From Anaspis maculata (lineage: Eukaryota; Arthropoda; Insecta; Coleoptera; Scraptiidae): DNA of 64,000 nt. The stretch covers positions 129,087,050 through 129,151,049 of the forward strand of contig OX421961.1 of the NCBI GenBank assembly GCA_949128115.1, read 5' to 3'. The translations under genes were made by a program, and so were the position numbers. The notes under the pieces were generated by a model, which was not told where the DNA came from, ran no database searches, and saw nothing but the letters and a program-made list of their open reading frames with translations. Positions 8,665 through 19,357 of the stretch are shown here, piece by piece (position 1 is the first letter of the stretch; each line of letters starts with the position of its first letter).

Positions 8665-11300
8665 TGTATGTACATAACATTTTGCAAAGTTCAGCTCAAC
8701 GACGAAGATACAGCCCTTGAAACTCCACTTTTCACGGATTTCAAAAATTTGTTACGAAAGGACGTTTCGGCAAAATCACCTTAAATTCAGCATAAACTGA
8801 TTTATTAACCTTATTAGTCCGGATGTTAGTTGAAAGTACCTTGCATTTTTTGATGAGAAGATGCCACTCGGTGGAAATGTTCTTTGCATCATACTCTTCC
8901 GATCCAGAAAGGTAGCCATCAGCGCCATCCATCCCAGCGGCGTATACAGGGTGATACAGAAAAAAAAAGTTGAAAAATTATATTTAATTAACCGAAACAT
9001 GTGGAGACGTGTAACTCACCACAAACATTAACTATTTTATGCTGATGAAGTCACAGCAAACTGTTCTTGATTACCTTCAACCGTCTTTGAAATGTAGTGA
9101 GAAACCAGAAAAAAAAACAAGAACACTCTTTTTTCCATAAATAAGTAATTCTTCGAAATATTGACACAATACTTAGTATTTCTACAAAAAGTAATGTTAG
9201 AAATGATATGAGCTGGGTAGCCAATTTCTAAGCCAACTATTTCCAGAAATACGATTGTCAACTTTTTTTCCCTCTTGAGCACCACCTTGAATCTGCCTTG
9301 TGAGGCATCGTTGAAAAAGTGATTGGTTATCATAATAATGGTAACATGAAATCATTCCATCGCAAAAACAACCTCCTCATCATAATTTAGTGACCTCTTC
9401 GGCGAAAAAGAATTGTCATTCACGTATTTTTTGACTCTTCAAAGCTTTAGTGCCCATGATGGCATTTGCAACATCTGGAATGGTGAAATATGTTACGCAT
9501 TATGAACCTTGATGTACTTTGAGGCAGCCTACCAAGTTTCACCATCATCCATTGAGAGGTTTGTTCTTAGAAGCTGTTTGAACAAAATTAGTGTCGTTTT
9601 GTTATGAATAATACAAAATATTGGGTCTCTCACCCTGACTTGATCCCCCACGTAGGATAGCCTGAAACCGAAAGTCTCCAAATTTTTTATGATAATGGTT
9701 CAGTGGGAAGTGTTCTTCAATGTTTAAGTGTCAAAAATTGCACAGTTGCTTTCAGATTCGAGACAGAGAGCGATAAAGAAGTTCATGCAGTAAAAAAAGA
9801 CATAAATTACAGTCGAGAAAAATATAGTCCAGAGCTAGACTGGAAACTGTCTGGAGACCTTGCTTTTTATAACATAAATGTGCAATTTAGTACACTGTTA
9901 GAGCCTTAAGTCAGTAATGTTTCAAGCCTTCCACCCACGCTTGAGAGTCTCACAGAAGCTGTGTATTGCGGAAAGCCTATCTAAAAGCGACATTTCCGGG
10001 ATCTCTCTGTTGCATTGAAAGTTGTGTCTTTTTTTACTGCATAAACTTCTTTGTCGCTCTCTGTCTGGAATCTGAACGCAACTATGCAGATTTTGACAAC
10101 TACACATTGAAGAGCAGTTCTCAGTGAACCATTAGCATAACATTTTTGGAGACTTTCGGTTTCAGGCTTTCCTCAACGAGAGATCAAATAATAGTGAAAG
10201 ATCCAATATTTTGCCTTTTCCATAAAAAAATTAAACAAATTTTGTTCAAACAGCTTTTGAGAACAAACCTTCAAATTGATGATTGCAAAACTTGGTAAGC
10301 TACCTCAAAGTACATCAAGGTTCATAATGCCTAACATATTTTACCATTCCAGATATTGCAAATGCCATCATGGGCACTTAAGCTTTGAAGAGCCAGAAAA
10401 TATGTGAATGGCAATTCTCTTCCGCCGAAGAGGTCACTAAATTATGATGAGGAGGTTGTTTTCACGATGCAATGATTACATATCACCATTATTATGATAA
10501 CCAATCACTTTGTCAACGATGCCTCACAGGGCAAATTCAAGATGGTGCTCAAGAGGAAAAAAAAGTTGACAATCGTATTTCTGGAAATAGTTGGCTTAGG
10601 AATTGGCTACCCAGCTCATATCATTTCCAACGATACTTTTTGTAGAAATACCAAGAATTGTGTCAATATCTCTTAGAATCCATTATTTATGGAAAAAATA
10701 GTGTTTTTGTTTTTTTTTCTGTCTTTCTCCTACACTTCAAACACGGTTCAAGGTAATCAAGAACAATTTGCTGTGACTTCATGAGCATAAAACAGTTAAT
10801 GTATGTGGTGAATTATACGTCTCCACATGCTTCGGTTATTTAAATATAATTTTCCAACTTTTTTTTTCTGTTTCACCTTGTATACGCTGCCGGCATGGAT
10901 GGCGCTGATGGCTACCTTTCTGGATCGGAAGAGTATGATCCAAAGAACATTTTCACCAAGTGGCATCTTCTCATCAAAAAATGCAAGGTTCATTCCATTT
11001 TATGCAACTAGCATCCGGACTATATCTATCAACCTGCCAATTTTGGGAGAATCCAACCAGTAGCGTAGAAATTATGGGGGCTTACATTGAGTCAACTTTT
11101 CTTCGGATGCTTCTAGATTATTGATCCTCCTAACTCGCACGCCACTGGCAGGTCGGTAGATTGTTTCGACAAACCAGTCGATGGTGAATTCAAGGTAATG
11201 TCAAAAATGTTACATTTTTTTGAAATCCGAAAAATATGAACTTTGAAGGACTGTTTCGTCATTAGGCCGAACTTTGCAAAATGACATATTATAGGTTTTC
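8665..11300. repeat. 2.6-kb inverted repeat, arms about 1.1-1.25 kb
   Basis: About 8665-9808 reappears in reverse complement at about 10025-11300. Matched landmarks include AACTTTGCAAAATG at both outer ends, GGATGGCGCTGATGGCTACC, CAAGAACAATTTGCTGTGACTTCATGA and the central AGACAGAGAGCGA. Arms are perhaps 80-85% alike, with an extra block at about 11041-11160 in the right arm, so it is old. The segment just inside the outer end also resembles the LINE tail at 24870-24960 (TTGTTTAA, then ATCTGTCCA). Each arm keeps an open frame starting MDGADGYLSGSEEYD (8932 down on minus; 10897 up on plus). Confidence 0.8.
8741..8932 (-). CDS. Unrecognised 63-aa ORF in inverted-repeat arm
   Basis: Begins MDGADGYLSGSEEYDAKNIS and continues EWHLLIKKCK. 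The opposite arm of the inverted repeat preserves the same start and first 31 or so residues (10897-10992, plus strand, DPKNIF for DAKNIS and TKWH for TEWH), after which that copy hits a stop. I do not recognise the protein. The acidic start and lysine-rich end are the only features. It may be a leftover exon of the element's own gene. Confidence 0.25.
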   Translation of the reverse strand: MDGADGYLSGSEEYDAKNISTEWHLLIKKCKVLSTNIRTNKVNKSVYAEFKVILPKRPFVTNF

Positions 11301-12270
11301 GTCATATTTTGACGAGATCTACTCACAGTTGAATTTTTTGCCATCATCGCTAAAAGTTTGTATTCGTTCTTTGGACTCCCTGCTTAGACGTCGAGATCTG
11401 TCGAATTTTTTTTCCGTGTCGGTCTGTCTGTTGGTGAGTGTGGTGTCTATGTCAGGTTTTTTGTCCCTCGATTTATTTTCAAACCGTCAGACCAATTCCA
11501 GCCAAATTTATTATGCGCGTATGGTCGGCGGGAGAACGAAGAAAATGAGCTTTTCACCGTTATCTGTCGAAGAAAAATGTCACTGTCAAAGAGTGACAGA
11601 AGATTCTGATTTAAGAATTCTCATTTTTGAAAGCTTATTTTGAAGCCCTTGAGAAGCTATTCAGAATATGTGACAGTTATGACATATCTGGCATCTGTCA
11701 AAAGTTACAAGCTATCGAAGAAAAACCTTCGACTTGATGAGACGAAAAGTACCGAACAGATTCCGAACAAATTCGGTTTGCAGCAAGAGTAGGTACACAC
11801 AAGGGACTTGACGGAACATGGGCAGCTCCGATAAAAACCAGGCACCCAACTCCGAAAAGAAAAACTTTTTTTTCCGGAAAACTGGTGAAAATGGGCTTTT
11901 GAAATTAGGAGGGTTTTAAACCACCTCGTGTAATACTATGCTATCACATATTATTAGCTATAATTATTGCCTGATCTCATCCGGGTTTTAAGTTAAACAT
12001 ATAGAAGTATGATGTACCTATTATTTATTATGCCACTGGAAATAGTGATCGGCTCTTACCTTCTTCGCTTATGTAAAGATAGGTATTACACAGAGTAATT
12101 ATTATTGCATTATAATTTTTTATCAGACTCGGATTTCAAAGAAGTTGAAAGGGAATAAATGATTGTGGAATTGTGTCCAGTCACTAAGGATCAATTAATT
12201 ATCATGGCGAATGGCGATTATGGCGCTGATTATACAGTGTGTTTCAAATTGTAGTTTTGTTGAGTATAGG
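11301..12270. other. Non-genic stretch
   Basis: A 120-codon plus frame at 11281-11643 shows no domain and starts inside the repeat arm. I see no gene. The segment 11470-11560 has the feel of an old repeat. Confidence 0.4.
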
Positions 12271-12475
12271 TATTGGTGACCGAAAGTTTGGAAACACCAC
12301 CTTTATTTTATCGTATTTTTTACCCAATGTTCATCAGTCTAGTTTTACAAGGAAGTGAGGTAAATGAAGTCGTGTTCTCTTTTATAAACCAATCTTTTCA
12401 AAAATTGGATATGTGCGTCATTGTCACAGACATTTCTAAATTGATAGGTCTTTCCAAACTTTTGGTCGTACTGTA
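12271..12475. mobile_element. Tc1/mariner-like MITE, about 205 bp
   Basis: The left end TATTGGTGACCGAAAGTTTGGAAACACC and the right end in reverse complement TACAGTACGACCAAAAGTTTGG are the classic GRCCAAAAGTTTGGAAA terminus of Tc1-like elements, with TA at each edge. The interior is too short for a transposase. Confidence 0.75.
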
Positions 12476-13557
12476 CTTTCAAGGTTCGAAAGAGAGTTGT
12501 AAGGGCTTCCTCGATAATTATATCACTTGAAAAAAAATTGAGTGTTGATGCTGAAAACCACGTCTACTTTGAATTGTTCTGTATATTTAAAGAATTCTGT
12601 TTTAATTTTATGAAAAAAAAAATCAATTTGCTGAAACTAGGTTATCAGATTCGGTTATCAGCAGTCCGTCCGGTTCTAAGCTTTGATAATAATAGGAAAT
12701 AATATTCATACAGGAAATTGCTTGTAAGCTGAATAGTAATTCATAGAATATTTAAACTCAGTACCCACTGTTTACACCTGCACCAACTTGGATATTATAT
12801 TAAGTACTGTACCTATGCATACAAATTGAAGAAAGTTGACTTTTGATAAACGGCCTATAGCCGAAAGTGTGTCTCAATAGTTATTTGCAACAAATATCAG
12901 GCTTTACATAATACATCTCGTGATTAATTCAGGATTCACGGGAAGATTCAAACTGAATTACAACGAGCAATCGAAAAACTCTTTGTTCAAGTTATGATTT
13001 CAGTTGGAAAACATGGCTATAGTGACCTAACTTTTTTGATTATCATCAACTGGCGCATTCCAAAATCTTTAACGAAGCTTGACTGAAATTCAATATATTT
13101 TAAAAATAACGATTTTCTTTAATAATTTTCTGGGATCAGTTTGATAAAAGAAAACCCGGGAGAAAACCATAATTTTTCGAAACGTTACGCTATGATGATC
13201 ACATGCTTAATTCTTGTAGCACCATGCCATGGGTCTTGTTAATAGAAGAGTTACAGCTTTGTTGACATACTGCATGTTTACGCCTAGAGGAAATGAACTC
13301 TTTAACACCTTCTATATTGATTGAAAAAACAGTTCGGCTTGAACGACCGTGGCCCAACTTTTAAACTATTCAGCGAACAAGCACAGACGTCCGGCTTTTG
13401 TCGAAGACTATGTACATTTTTCCATGTTGTTGTAAGCGAAGTACCTACCCATATACAAAATGTCATCGTGTTCTTGACTCGGAAAACATTCCAACGATTC
13501 GAAAACAAAACATTTGAAACAATAGGGCATCAGATTGTAATTTTTTTTCTCTTTCAG
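12476..13557. other. Non-genic stretch, probably intron
   Basis: No coding signal. It ends in TTTTTTTTCTCTTTCAG, a strong polypyrimidine tract and acceptor for the exon at 13558, so at least its right part is intron of that gene. Confidence 0.5.
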
Positions 13558-13686
13558 GTTACCGTCAACAGCGTCACGGTCATCATCACCGAGTACAAGC
13601 CCAAGGTGAAGTCGGCGGAGACGGTGACGAGCAGCAGCAGTTCCGATCACGGATCGCAGTCCGAGTCCAGCATGGACGCCCGGTGA
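13558..13686 (+). CDS. Rybp: RYBP/YAF2-like protein, last coding exon
   Basis: RYBP/YAF2 proteins are subunits of non-canonical Polycomb repressive complex 1 in the nucleus. They bind RING1 and help deposit H2A ubiquitin. The exon follows a textbook acceptor (TTTCTCTTTCAG) in phase 0 and reads VTVNSVTVIITEYKPKVKSA, then a serine-rich tail (TSSSSSDHGSQSESS), ending DAR and TGA at 13684-13686. The VTVxxVTVIITxFKxK strand pair followed by a Ser-rich end is the C-terminal RING1-binding hairpin of RYBP and YAF2. The N-terminal RanBP2 zinc finger is not in the window, so earlier exons must lie far upstream. GC and codon use are clearly higher than in the surroundings. Identification rests on this short segment only. 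Confidence 0.75.
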   Translation, partial: VTVNSVTVIITEYKPKVKSAETVTSSSSSDHGSQSESSMDAR

Positions 13687-14165
13687 AGACTGGATTGATT
13701 CCATCAGTGATGACAACGACTTTCGGTCGCCTTTTTTCGAATCTTGTAACATTTGAATTCCTAATAAGTAAAGTATCTATATTATATTTATTGATATAGC
13801 TGTCACTGCCCCAGCATACCACGGATGTTCACTATTTAAAAATCCTTCCTTTTATCAAGGAAGCAATGGACTCTGCCCTTCACCGCCCCCCCCCTCCCCC
13901 TTTTTTTTCAAAACGACCGCATTTATAATAATTTAGTATTATCGTGTCCCTCCCCCCGTGTGCTAGATAAAGAAAGTTTGAAAACTGGATTCTCTGGCGA
14001 GTACCTTTTAGAAAATTATTTTTCCTGTATTATATTATAAATCGTTGCTCATTGTTATTAGTGTTTATTTATGGGTGATGTGCTACTATTATAACTATAC
14101 TACTTGGAGATGTGATGTGTGTAAGTGTGAATATTGTAAAATAAATTCGCAGTTTTTTAAATAAA
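13687..14165 (+). other. 3' UTR of the RYBP-like gene, poly(A) signals
   Basis: Sequence after the stop has no coding potential. AATAAA hexamers occur at 14140-14145 and 14160-14165, so the transcript probably ends near 14160-14190. This overlaps the poly(A) region of the convergent minus-strand gene. Confidence 0.5.
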
Positions 14166-14171
14166 TCGTCC

Positions 14172-14177
14172 TTTATT
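14172..14177 (-). terminator. Poly(A) signal of the convergent minus gene
   Basis: AATAAA on the minus strand, 41 bp after the stop codon of the 14218-14553 gene. It lies 7 bp from the plus-strand AATAAA at 14160-14165. Confidence 0.5.
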
Positions 14178-14217
14178 CGTAAATAAATAACAGCCGCTGC
14201 TTCCAATACCAATCGCC

Positions 14218-14553
14218 TCAAGTGAAAACCACCCTCAGTACTGGTACTGTGCAGTTCAGGCATCGCCTCAAGTCCTCTTCGTTTCCAAACGGCAATACTT
14301 CATCGTCGTCGTTGACGTAGTACGATTTCATGCATCTCAGGCGTCTTTTGTCTTTTGGTTGAAGACGCAAGAGGACCCGTCTTAGCCTTATGTAGTTTGC
14401 TTCAAATTTATTACTCACGGTCAAGGTATGTTTGGAATCGTCCGTGTCATTCCATACCACCACGGACAGCTCGGCTGCGTAAAAGAAAACGAGATTTTCG
14501 AGGCGATTGAAAATAATGTGTATCTACTTACAGGTTCTATGGGTGTCGATCAT
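14218..14553 (-). CDS. Small PB1-like domain protein, two exons
   Basis: Exon 1 runs from ATG at 14553 to 14532 (MIDTHRT plus one base). The donor is GTAAGT at 14531. A 57-bp intron ends in TTTTCTTTTACGCAG at 14475, and exon 2 is 14474-14218, ending TGA. The spliced frame is 93 codons, exactly in phase. The protein has a beta strand (ELSVVVWND), a basic helix region (YIRLRRVLLRLQPKDKRRLR), then YYVNDDDEVLPFGNEEDL. This last segment fits the OPCA motif of PB1 domains, which form head-to-tail heterodimers in signalling scaffolds. A final strand VPVLRVVFT follows. The frame is open upstream of the ATG, so the real start could be further out. PB1 assignment is by motif only; the partner is unknown. 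Confidence 0.5.
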
Positions 14554-15080
14554 CTTACACAGTTTTAATTCTAATATAACTTTTTCGGCCGAACTTATTT
14601 TTTTTTTCAACATTCCAGTGTAGTTACGGCTCGAGAACCTGCAGCGGTGAAACTAAGAGGCTAGTGTTCTGTGCATCTGCATGATTAGTCCACGCCGATA
14701 TGGTATCAAGCAGGCTTTTCGCAGAAAACTATCTGAGTGTTTTTCAGGTGGTTTTTATCACAGTTTTTACCAGGCAGTAAAAGCCGAGTTCGCCAAAACA
14801 TCAGTTTCGTAGGTTTTTAGAGTTGCATTAGAAAAGTAAGTACCTACCTTACCTACCTACATACTACAGGGCGATTAAAAGTCGCGTATGATGAATCCTC
14901 GATAGGTTGTGAAGGTGTCAGCAGGGAGTCAGAAAAAAATCGACATCAACTGTTATTTCCATAATCGAAGTTGAAGTCGACTTTGCTGGTTAGATCAGGC
15001 GGCAGGTCATTTTTTGAATAGAGAAAAGGTCCGAGCAAAGCTTTTTGCTTAGTTTCAGACTCTTCGTAATAGTCCGGAGG
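14554..15080. other. Non-genic stretch
   Basis: Possible 5' part or promoter of the minus-strand PB1-like gene; no exon is evident. Contains TACCTACC strings and an ACAGGGCGATTAAAAGTCGC motif near 14868. Confidence 0.35.
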
Positions 15081-15560
15081 TTACTGACATGAATCTTGCA
15101 CTTGATGACAAAAAGGCACAAAAAATGGTAGGATGGCACGAACGATCGTGCTCTTTGGATTAAGAAGGAGCGCGACGCAAATTTTTTCTGGGTGAATGTC
15201 GCACATTCTTTGCCTTAGGTCATCGACGTAATTGGGAATGGGAATGTTCTTAGGATCATTCTCCGACGTGCCAAATTGTGAATCGCGGGGAATGCTAATC
15301 TCTCGGCCAAAAAAAACTCGTGACGGTGTTCCCCCCGTGGTGTCATGATTTGCAGCGCGATACATCATTAGGAATATCGGCAGATGACCATCTTCTTCTT
15401 TCCATCAGGACTCTCCCAGACTCTCTTCAGCAGCCCATTCTCTATCATCAGAAGATTCCACTGAGCCCAAAGAGCCTTACATTCGGGCCTTTTATCAGAG
15501 ATCTTGGCCCACTCTGGTCTTTCTTGGCCAAGTTCTTTTCTTTCAGCAATCGAACCGATA
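15081..15560 (-). pseudogene. Ty3/gypsy integrase fragment
   Basis: On the minus strand from 15560: RPEWAKISDKRPECKALWAQ, then WNLLMIENGLLKRVWES, the zinc-binding lead-in to gypsy integrases. After a frame change it reads MMYRAANHDTTGGTPSRVFF, then GREISIPRD and YVDDLRQRMCDIHPEKI. That is the end of the integrase core (YRxxxHxxTGxTPxxxxFGREL). The catalytic middle of the integrase is missing, so there is an internal deletion plus a frameshift. The remnant reads in the same direction as the RNase H and protease pieces at 18.2-19.2 kb and is probably the same dead element. Confidence 0.7.
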
Positions 15561-16464
15561 GCTGAGTCTTCACGCTGCTTTTTTTAAAGTGAAACTCCTA
15601 TTCTCGCGCCTAGATCACAACACACAACTAACGCAGAACCACACATGGGAGTGAATTCGCGGTACATGTAACGAGGGTGTGTAACGCGGAGGTGTAACGT
15701 TATAGTGTCAGGCCCTTGGGGTGACCTGTGTCTCGTCCGAGAAAATGGGAGTAAGCTGTTGCCGCGTTCGATTCTATTCTTTACAGTTAGTATTCTTTTA
15801 CCGCTTGCATTGTGTTTTAAGGACAACAGCTTCCATCATAAACTAAAATTTATTTTATCGATGAATTCTAACTCAACGGAAGTGTCAATTACAACCGAAA
15901 ATGATTAATTTATTTTCGTAATGCGTATCGCCAACCTGTCGCCGACACTGGACTCCTCTACTTGGTGTTGTGCTGGTGACCCGACAGGAATGGTTCTCGA
16001 CTTAGCTAAAAGTTATCATTGTGACCATTGCGTGGCGCTCTCATTCGCCGTCATTTTTCTTTTCTGTCATTTGTCTGCTTCATGCTTCATGACAATTCAT
16101 GTTCACACGTGCAGACGATTACCGTTACATTTTCGAATCGAATCGAAGCAAAGTTCCGAGCTGTTTTCTTGTTAATTTTTGCGCTTTGTTGATTTGTTTA
16201 TGTTATTTTTGTTTTGTTTTTGTTATTTCAATTAAAATTAATACCAGATCGAGTTTTCCAAACGACATTCTTATACTTTGTAGAGATTATTAGATTTCCA
16301 TGCTGTGCCTGCCAGAACACAGTTTTCACCGTGCTGTAATATAACGGGGAAAATCGTACAGTAATAAAATCCGTCACGATGTCACATTCGCATAATTATT
16401 TGTGGAGAATATTATTGATGAAAAAAGATATTTATTGTATTAGGGGTTAGAGTGAGACTTCTAG
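15561..16464. other. Non-genic stretch beside gypsy remnant
   Basis: No gene recognised. Short open frames without domains. It may include decayed gypsy sequence between the integrase and the foldback element. Confidence 0.35.
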
Positions 16465-17932
16465 TGAAAGCGGTACACACCTAAAAACACATCGATACTG
16501 CATTTTGGGGTGCAGTAACGAGATTTTGCATGGGCATACTTTATACCGAGACAAGCGATTTGACCCGCAGCACTCGATATTTTGTCCCTTAGGGGGCCAA
16601 TGGGGGCCCTCCAAATTTTCAAGATGCAAGAACTTTCGCATGACGATCATTGAGTATATCGTCATGTATGTCATAAGTGGAGCTTACGGGTCTATTGAAA
16701 ATGTTTTCATCAATTGTCGTCGTGTCCGATTCATTCTTCACACTTGAAAAAAAAAATTCTTTGGCAGAGGTCAAAAAAACTCTTTATTTTTTCTTCTGTG
16801 CAAGAAGACGATACATTCATATGTTCTGCTGCGTTCCCAACTAAATCGCATTCCCTAAACCTAATTATGAAGGAATTTTTCTTGTAATAGTATTTTTCAA
16901 AGAAGTGGTGACCTCTTATTCAGTACCTCTTTTCCAAGAGCATTTCTTTCTATGTCCCCAGTGGATATCACTCGTAATTTTTGCAGGAATGGAGACCTCG
17001 AACTCTTTTCTTGGTAGTTGCGAAGCAACATGACTATAAAACGCCCAAGGGAGCCCAAAAAGAATTCTTTTCTGCTGGGCCGTCCAACTTACGATATTTT
17101 GATTTAATAGTAGGAGAGACGCGAACCAATATTCAATCCAGGCTGCAGGCGCAGGCGACTTGGTTTCAACAGAAAATATTCTTCCATGCCGTGTTTTATT
17201 GTATTACAACAAAACGCAGAGTCGTTAGGTATAAGTAGGTATATTTTCCGGTAGAACTTATTCGCCTGGACTAGATCCCATTTTTGCTCGTCTCCCCTAC
17301 TACAAAATCAACATGCCAAAAATTTGACGGCCCAGCAGAAAAAAAAGTTTTAGGGCTCTCTTGTGCGTTTTGAAGCCATGTAGCATGGAAATTACTAAGA
17401 AAAGAGTTCAAGCTTCTCATATCTGCGAAAATTGACAGTCTTATCCAGTAGGAACATTGAAAAAAATGCAATTGAAAAAGGTGTACTGAAGAGGTCACCT
17501 CTTCTTTAGAAAATTATACTGCGAAAAAATTGTCTTCATATTTGGGCTTACGGAACGCGATTTAGGGAACGCAACAAAACATATGAATTTATCGTTTCTT
17601 TGCTCAGCAGAAAAAATAAAAACAGTTCTTTTGACCTCTGCGAAAGAATTTTTTTTTTCAAATGTGAAGAATGAATTGGACACGACGACATTTGATGAAA
17701 ACATTTTTAATAGACCCGTAAGCTTCACTTATGACATACATGACGATACTCAATGATAATTTTGTGAAAGTTCTTGTATCTTGAAAATTTGGAGGGCCCC
17801 CATTGGCCCCCTAAGGGACAAAATATCGACTGCTGCGGGTCAAATCGCTTGTTTCGGTATGAAGTACGCCCATGAAAAATCTCGTTACTGCACTCCAAAA
17901 TGCGGTATGCTTTCGCGTACCGCTCCCACCAT
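16465..17932. repeat. Foldback element, arms about 690 bp
   Basis: GTGAAAGCGGTAC at 16465 pairs with GTACCGCTCCCAC ending near 17932. Inside, long blocks match in reverse complement: CAAGCGATTTGACCCGCAGCA, TTTTGTCCCTTAGGGGGCCA, GGAGACCTCGAACTC-like and TCTGCTGGGCCGTC. Arms meet around about 17150-17265. They are roughly 80% alike. The element lies between two gypsy fragments of the same orientation and therefore probably inserted into that gypsy copy. It encodes nothing I recognise. Confidence 0.8.
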
Positions 17933-18213
17933 TCATGTGACGGAGAATGAGAGTTCAGGCGCCGAGCGCAGCGAGAAAAGAAACAAAAGAAGTCTAATCG
18001 TAAAAAAAATCATGTCGAAAGTATTCTGCCCTTTGAGAATAAGATTAATAATAATAAGATTGATAATAAGAAAAACAAGATGACACAAACCGTTAGGGAG
18101 CGGGTATACGAAAAGAACACCTCTTCGAACGTTGTTTGCTGATTGATTCATATCTATAGAAGTTTCACTTCTTCCGAGGGTGACTATGGTCACGCACCCA
18201 CGTTTTTTTGAGT
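17933..18213 (-). other. Gypsy-flanking sequence, no gene
   Basis: Minus-strand frame at 17933-18274 continues beyond the RNase H fragment but has no recognised domain. Contains an A/T-rich ATAATAATAAGATTAATAAT stretch. Confidence 0.35.
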
Positions 18214-18640
18214 TCAGCCGTAGTCCAATTCCTTGGAGCTCCAGCGATAATTGCCTTGACTTCGACGTTCCCATTCTGTTGGTCTAGGTACCCTCTTCCA
18301 GTGCTTACTGGCGTCATTGCATGGTCTTCGAAAAAGAGCATCCGCGTTGTTATGACTTCTTCCAGGACGATGTTCTATTTTGGAGTCTTGTTGCAGTTCC
18401 TCGATCCACCGTGCCAACTGTCCCTCGGGATTCTTCAACTACAGTAGCCATTTCAGCGCAGCGTGGTCAGTCCTCACCAAAAATTTCCGGCCATAGAGGT
18501 ACTGGTGGAAGTGACCGACAGCTTTTACCATGGCCAGTAGCTTCCTACGCTTACGCAGTAGTTCTTTTCAGGTTTGGACAACACCTTTCTGTAGAACTCC
18601 ACTACTCGCTCCCGGCCCTGCTGGTGTTGTAGCCTTTGTA
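18214..18640 (-). pseudogene. Ty3/gypsy RNase H fragment
   Basis: Minus strand, in several frames: VVEFYRKVLSKPEKNYC, then VGHFHQYLYGRKFLVRTDHA with ALKWLL and a stop, then KNPEGQLARWIEELQQ and IEHRPGRSHNNADALFRRPC. This is the gypsy RNase H domain in order, from SRxLSxxExNY to RTDHxALxWL to HRxGxxHxNADALSR. It carries an in-frame TAG, frameshifts and a Ser-to-Phe change in the final SR motif. Most of the reverse transcriptase that should precede it is missing. Confidence 0.8.
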
Positions 18641-19357
18641 GATATGTCTTCACAGCGTGAGATCTATTCTACGGGTTCAAACTTGCCTAGGGTCTCTCTT
18701 CCTTGATTATTTTGCACGTCTTGCTCGGGTAATGACTGATCGGGACTTCCGTCTTGTCCATGTTATCAACGTCTCGGCCATGATGCAGCTGGCAGCTTTG
18801 TCGGGTTCAGCAATGTCGGCGTTATGTCCTCCAAGTTGTCCGCTTAGTGTTGCCCACTTAATTTTCTTGGAGTTACCGGCTACACGAAGGTTCCAGCCGA
18901 ACGTAAGTGGATTTCCTCAGCGGCCTTCATGGATGTTCTAAGCGCCATTTCCTCGTTTCCGATTTTCGGCGTCCGCTGTCCAACATCCAGGATGAATTCG
19001 TAGTTATCCATCAAGTCCAGGCCAAGTATGAAGTCGTCAACAATGTCAGCGACCATCGGTCCTCCAGCGAATTCCACAATAACCCCGGCATACGGTTTCT
19101 AGTCGACTCCCGGAAAATCATACATTCTGCGTGCTTCCCGCGTGTTCTGGAACGTCGGCACCTCCGCCAAACGAACAGGTGTGTCCTACTCAGCCGTTGA
19201 AGTCGCCACGTTAATTTCATTCGCTAAGCCATCGCGCATATCCTGGAAATGTTCAGAGCTTCGCACTTGTACAGTGTACACCCCGAGCTAATGGGATCCG
19301 TCTGGAAAGATCAGGTGTGTTCCAGAATGCACGGGAATCGACGCTCGTAACAATACA
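18641..19357 (-). pseudogene. Ty3/gypsy protease region remnant
   Basis: The minus frame 19077-18880 includes VADIVDDFILGLDLMDNYEF and ILDVGQ, the ILGxDfLxxYxxxLD element of gypsy aspartic proteases. Further on, SGQLGGHNADIAEPDKAAS-like text appears in broken frames. The active-site DTG is not intact. The segment at 19131-19350 is repeated, diverged, at 44891-45075. The fragment ends where the foldback at 19358 starts. Confidence 0.65.

Noticed and set aside
13321..13557. Upstream extension of the RYBP-like exon as one long ORF
   Set aside because: The open frame before 13558 ends in a polypyrimidine tract and CAG; the extension has no family similarity and is intron.
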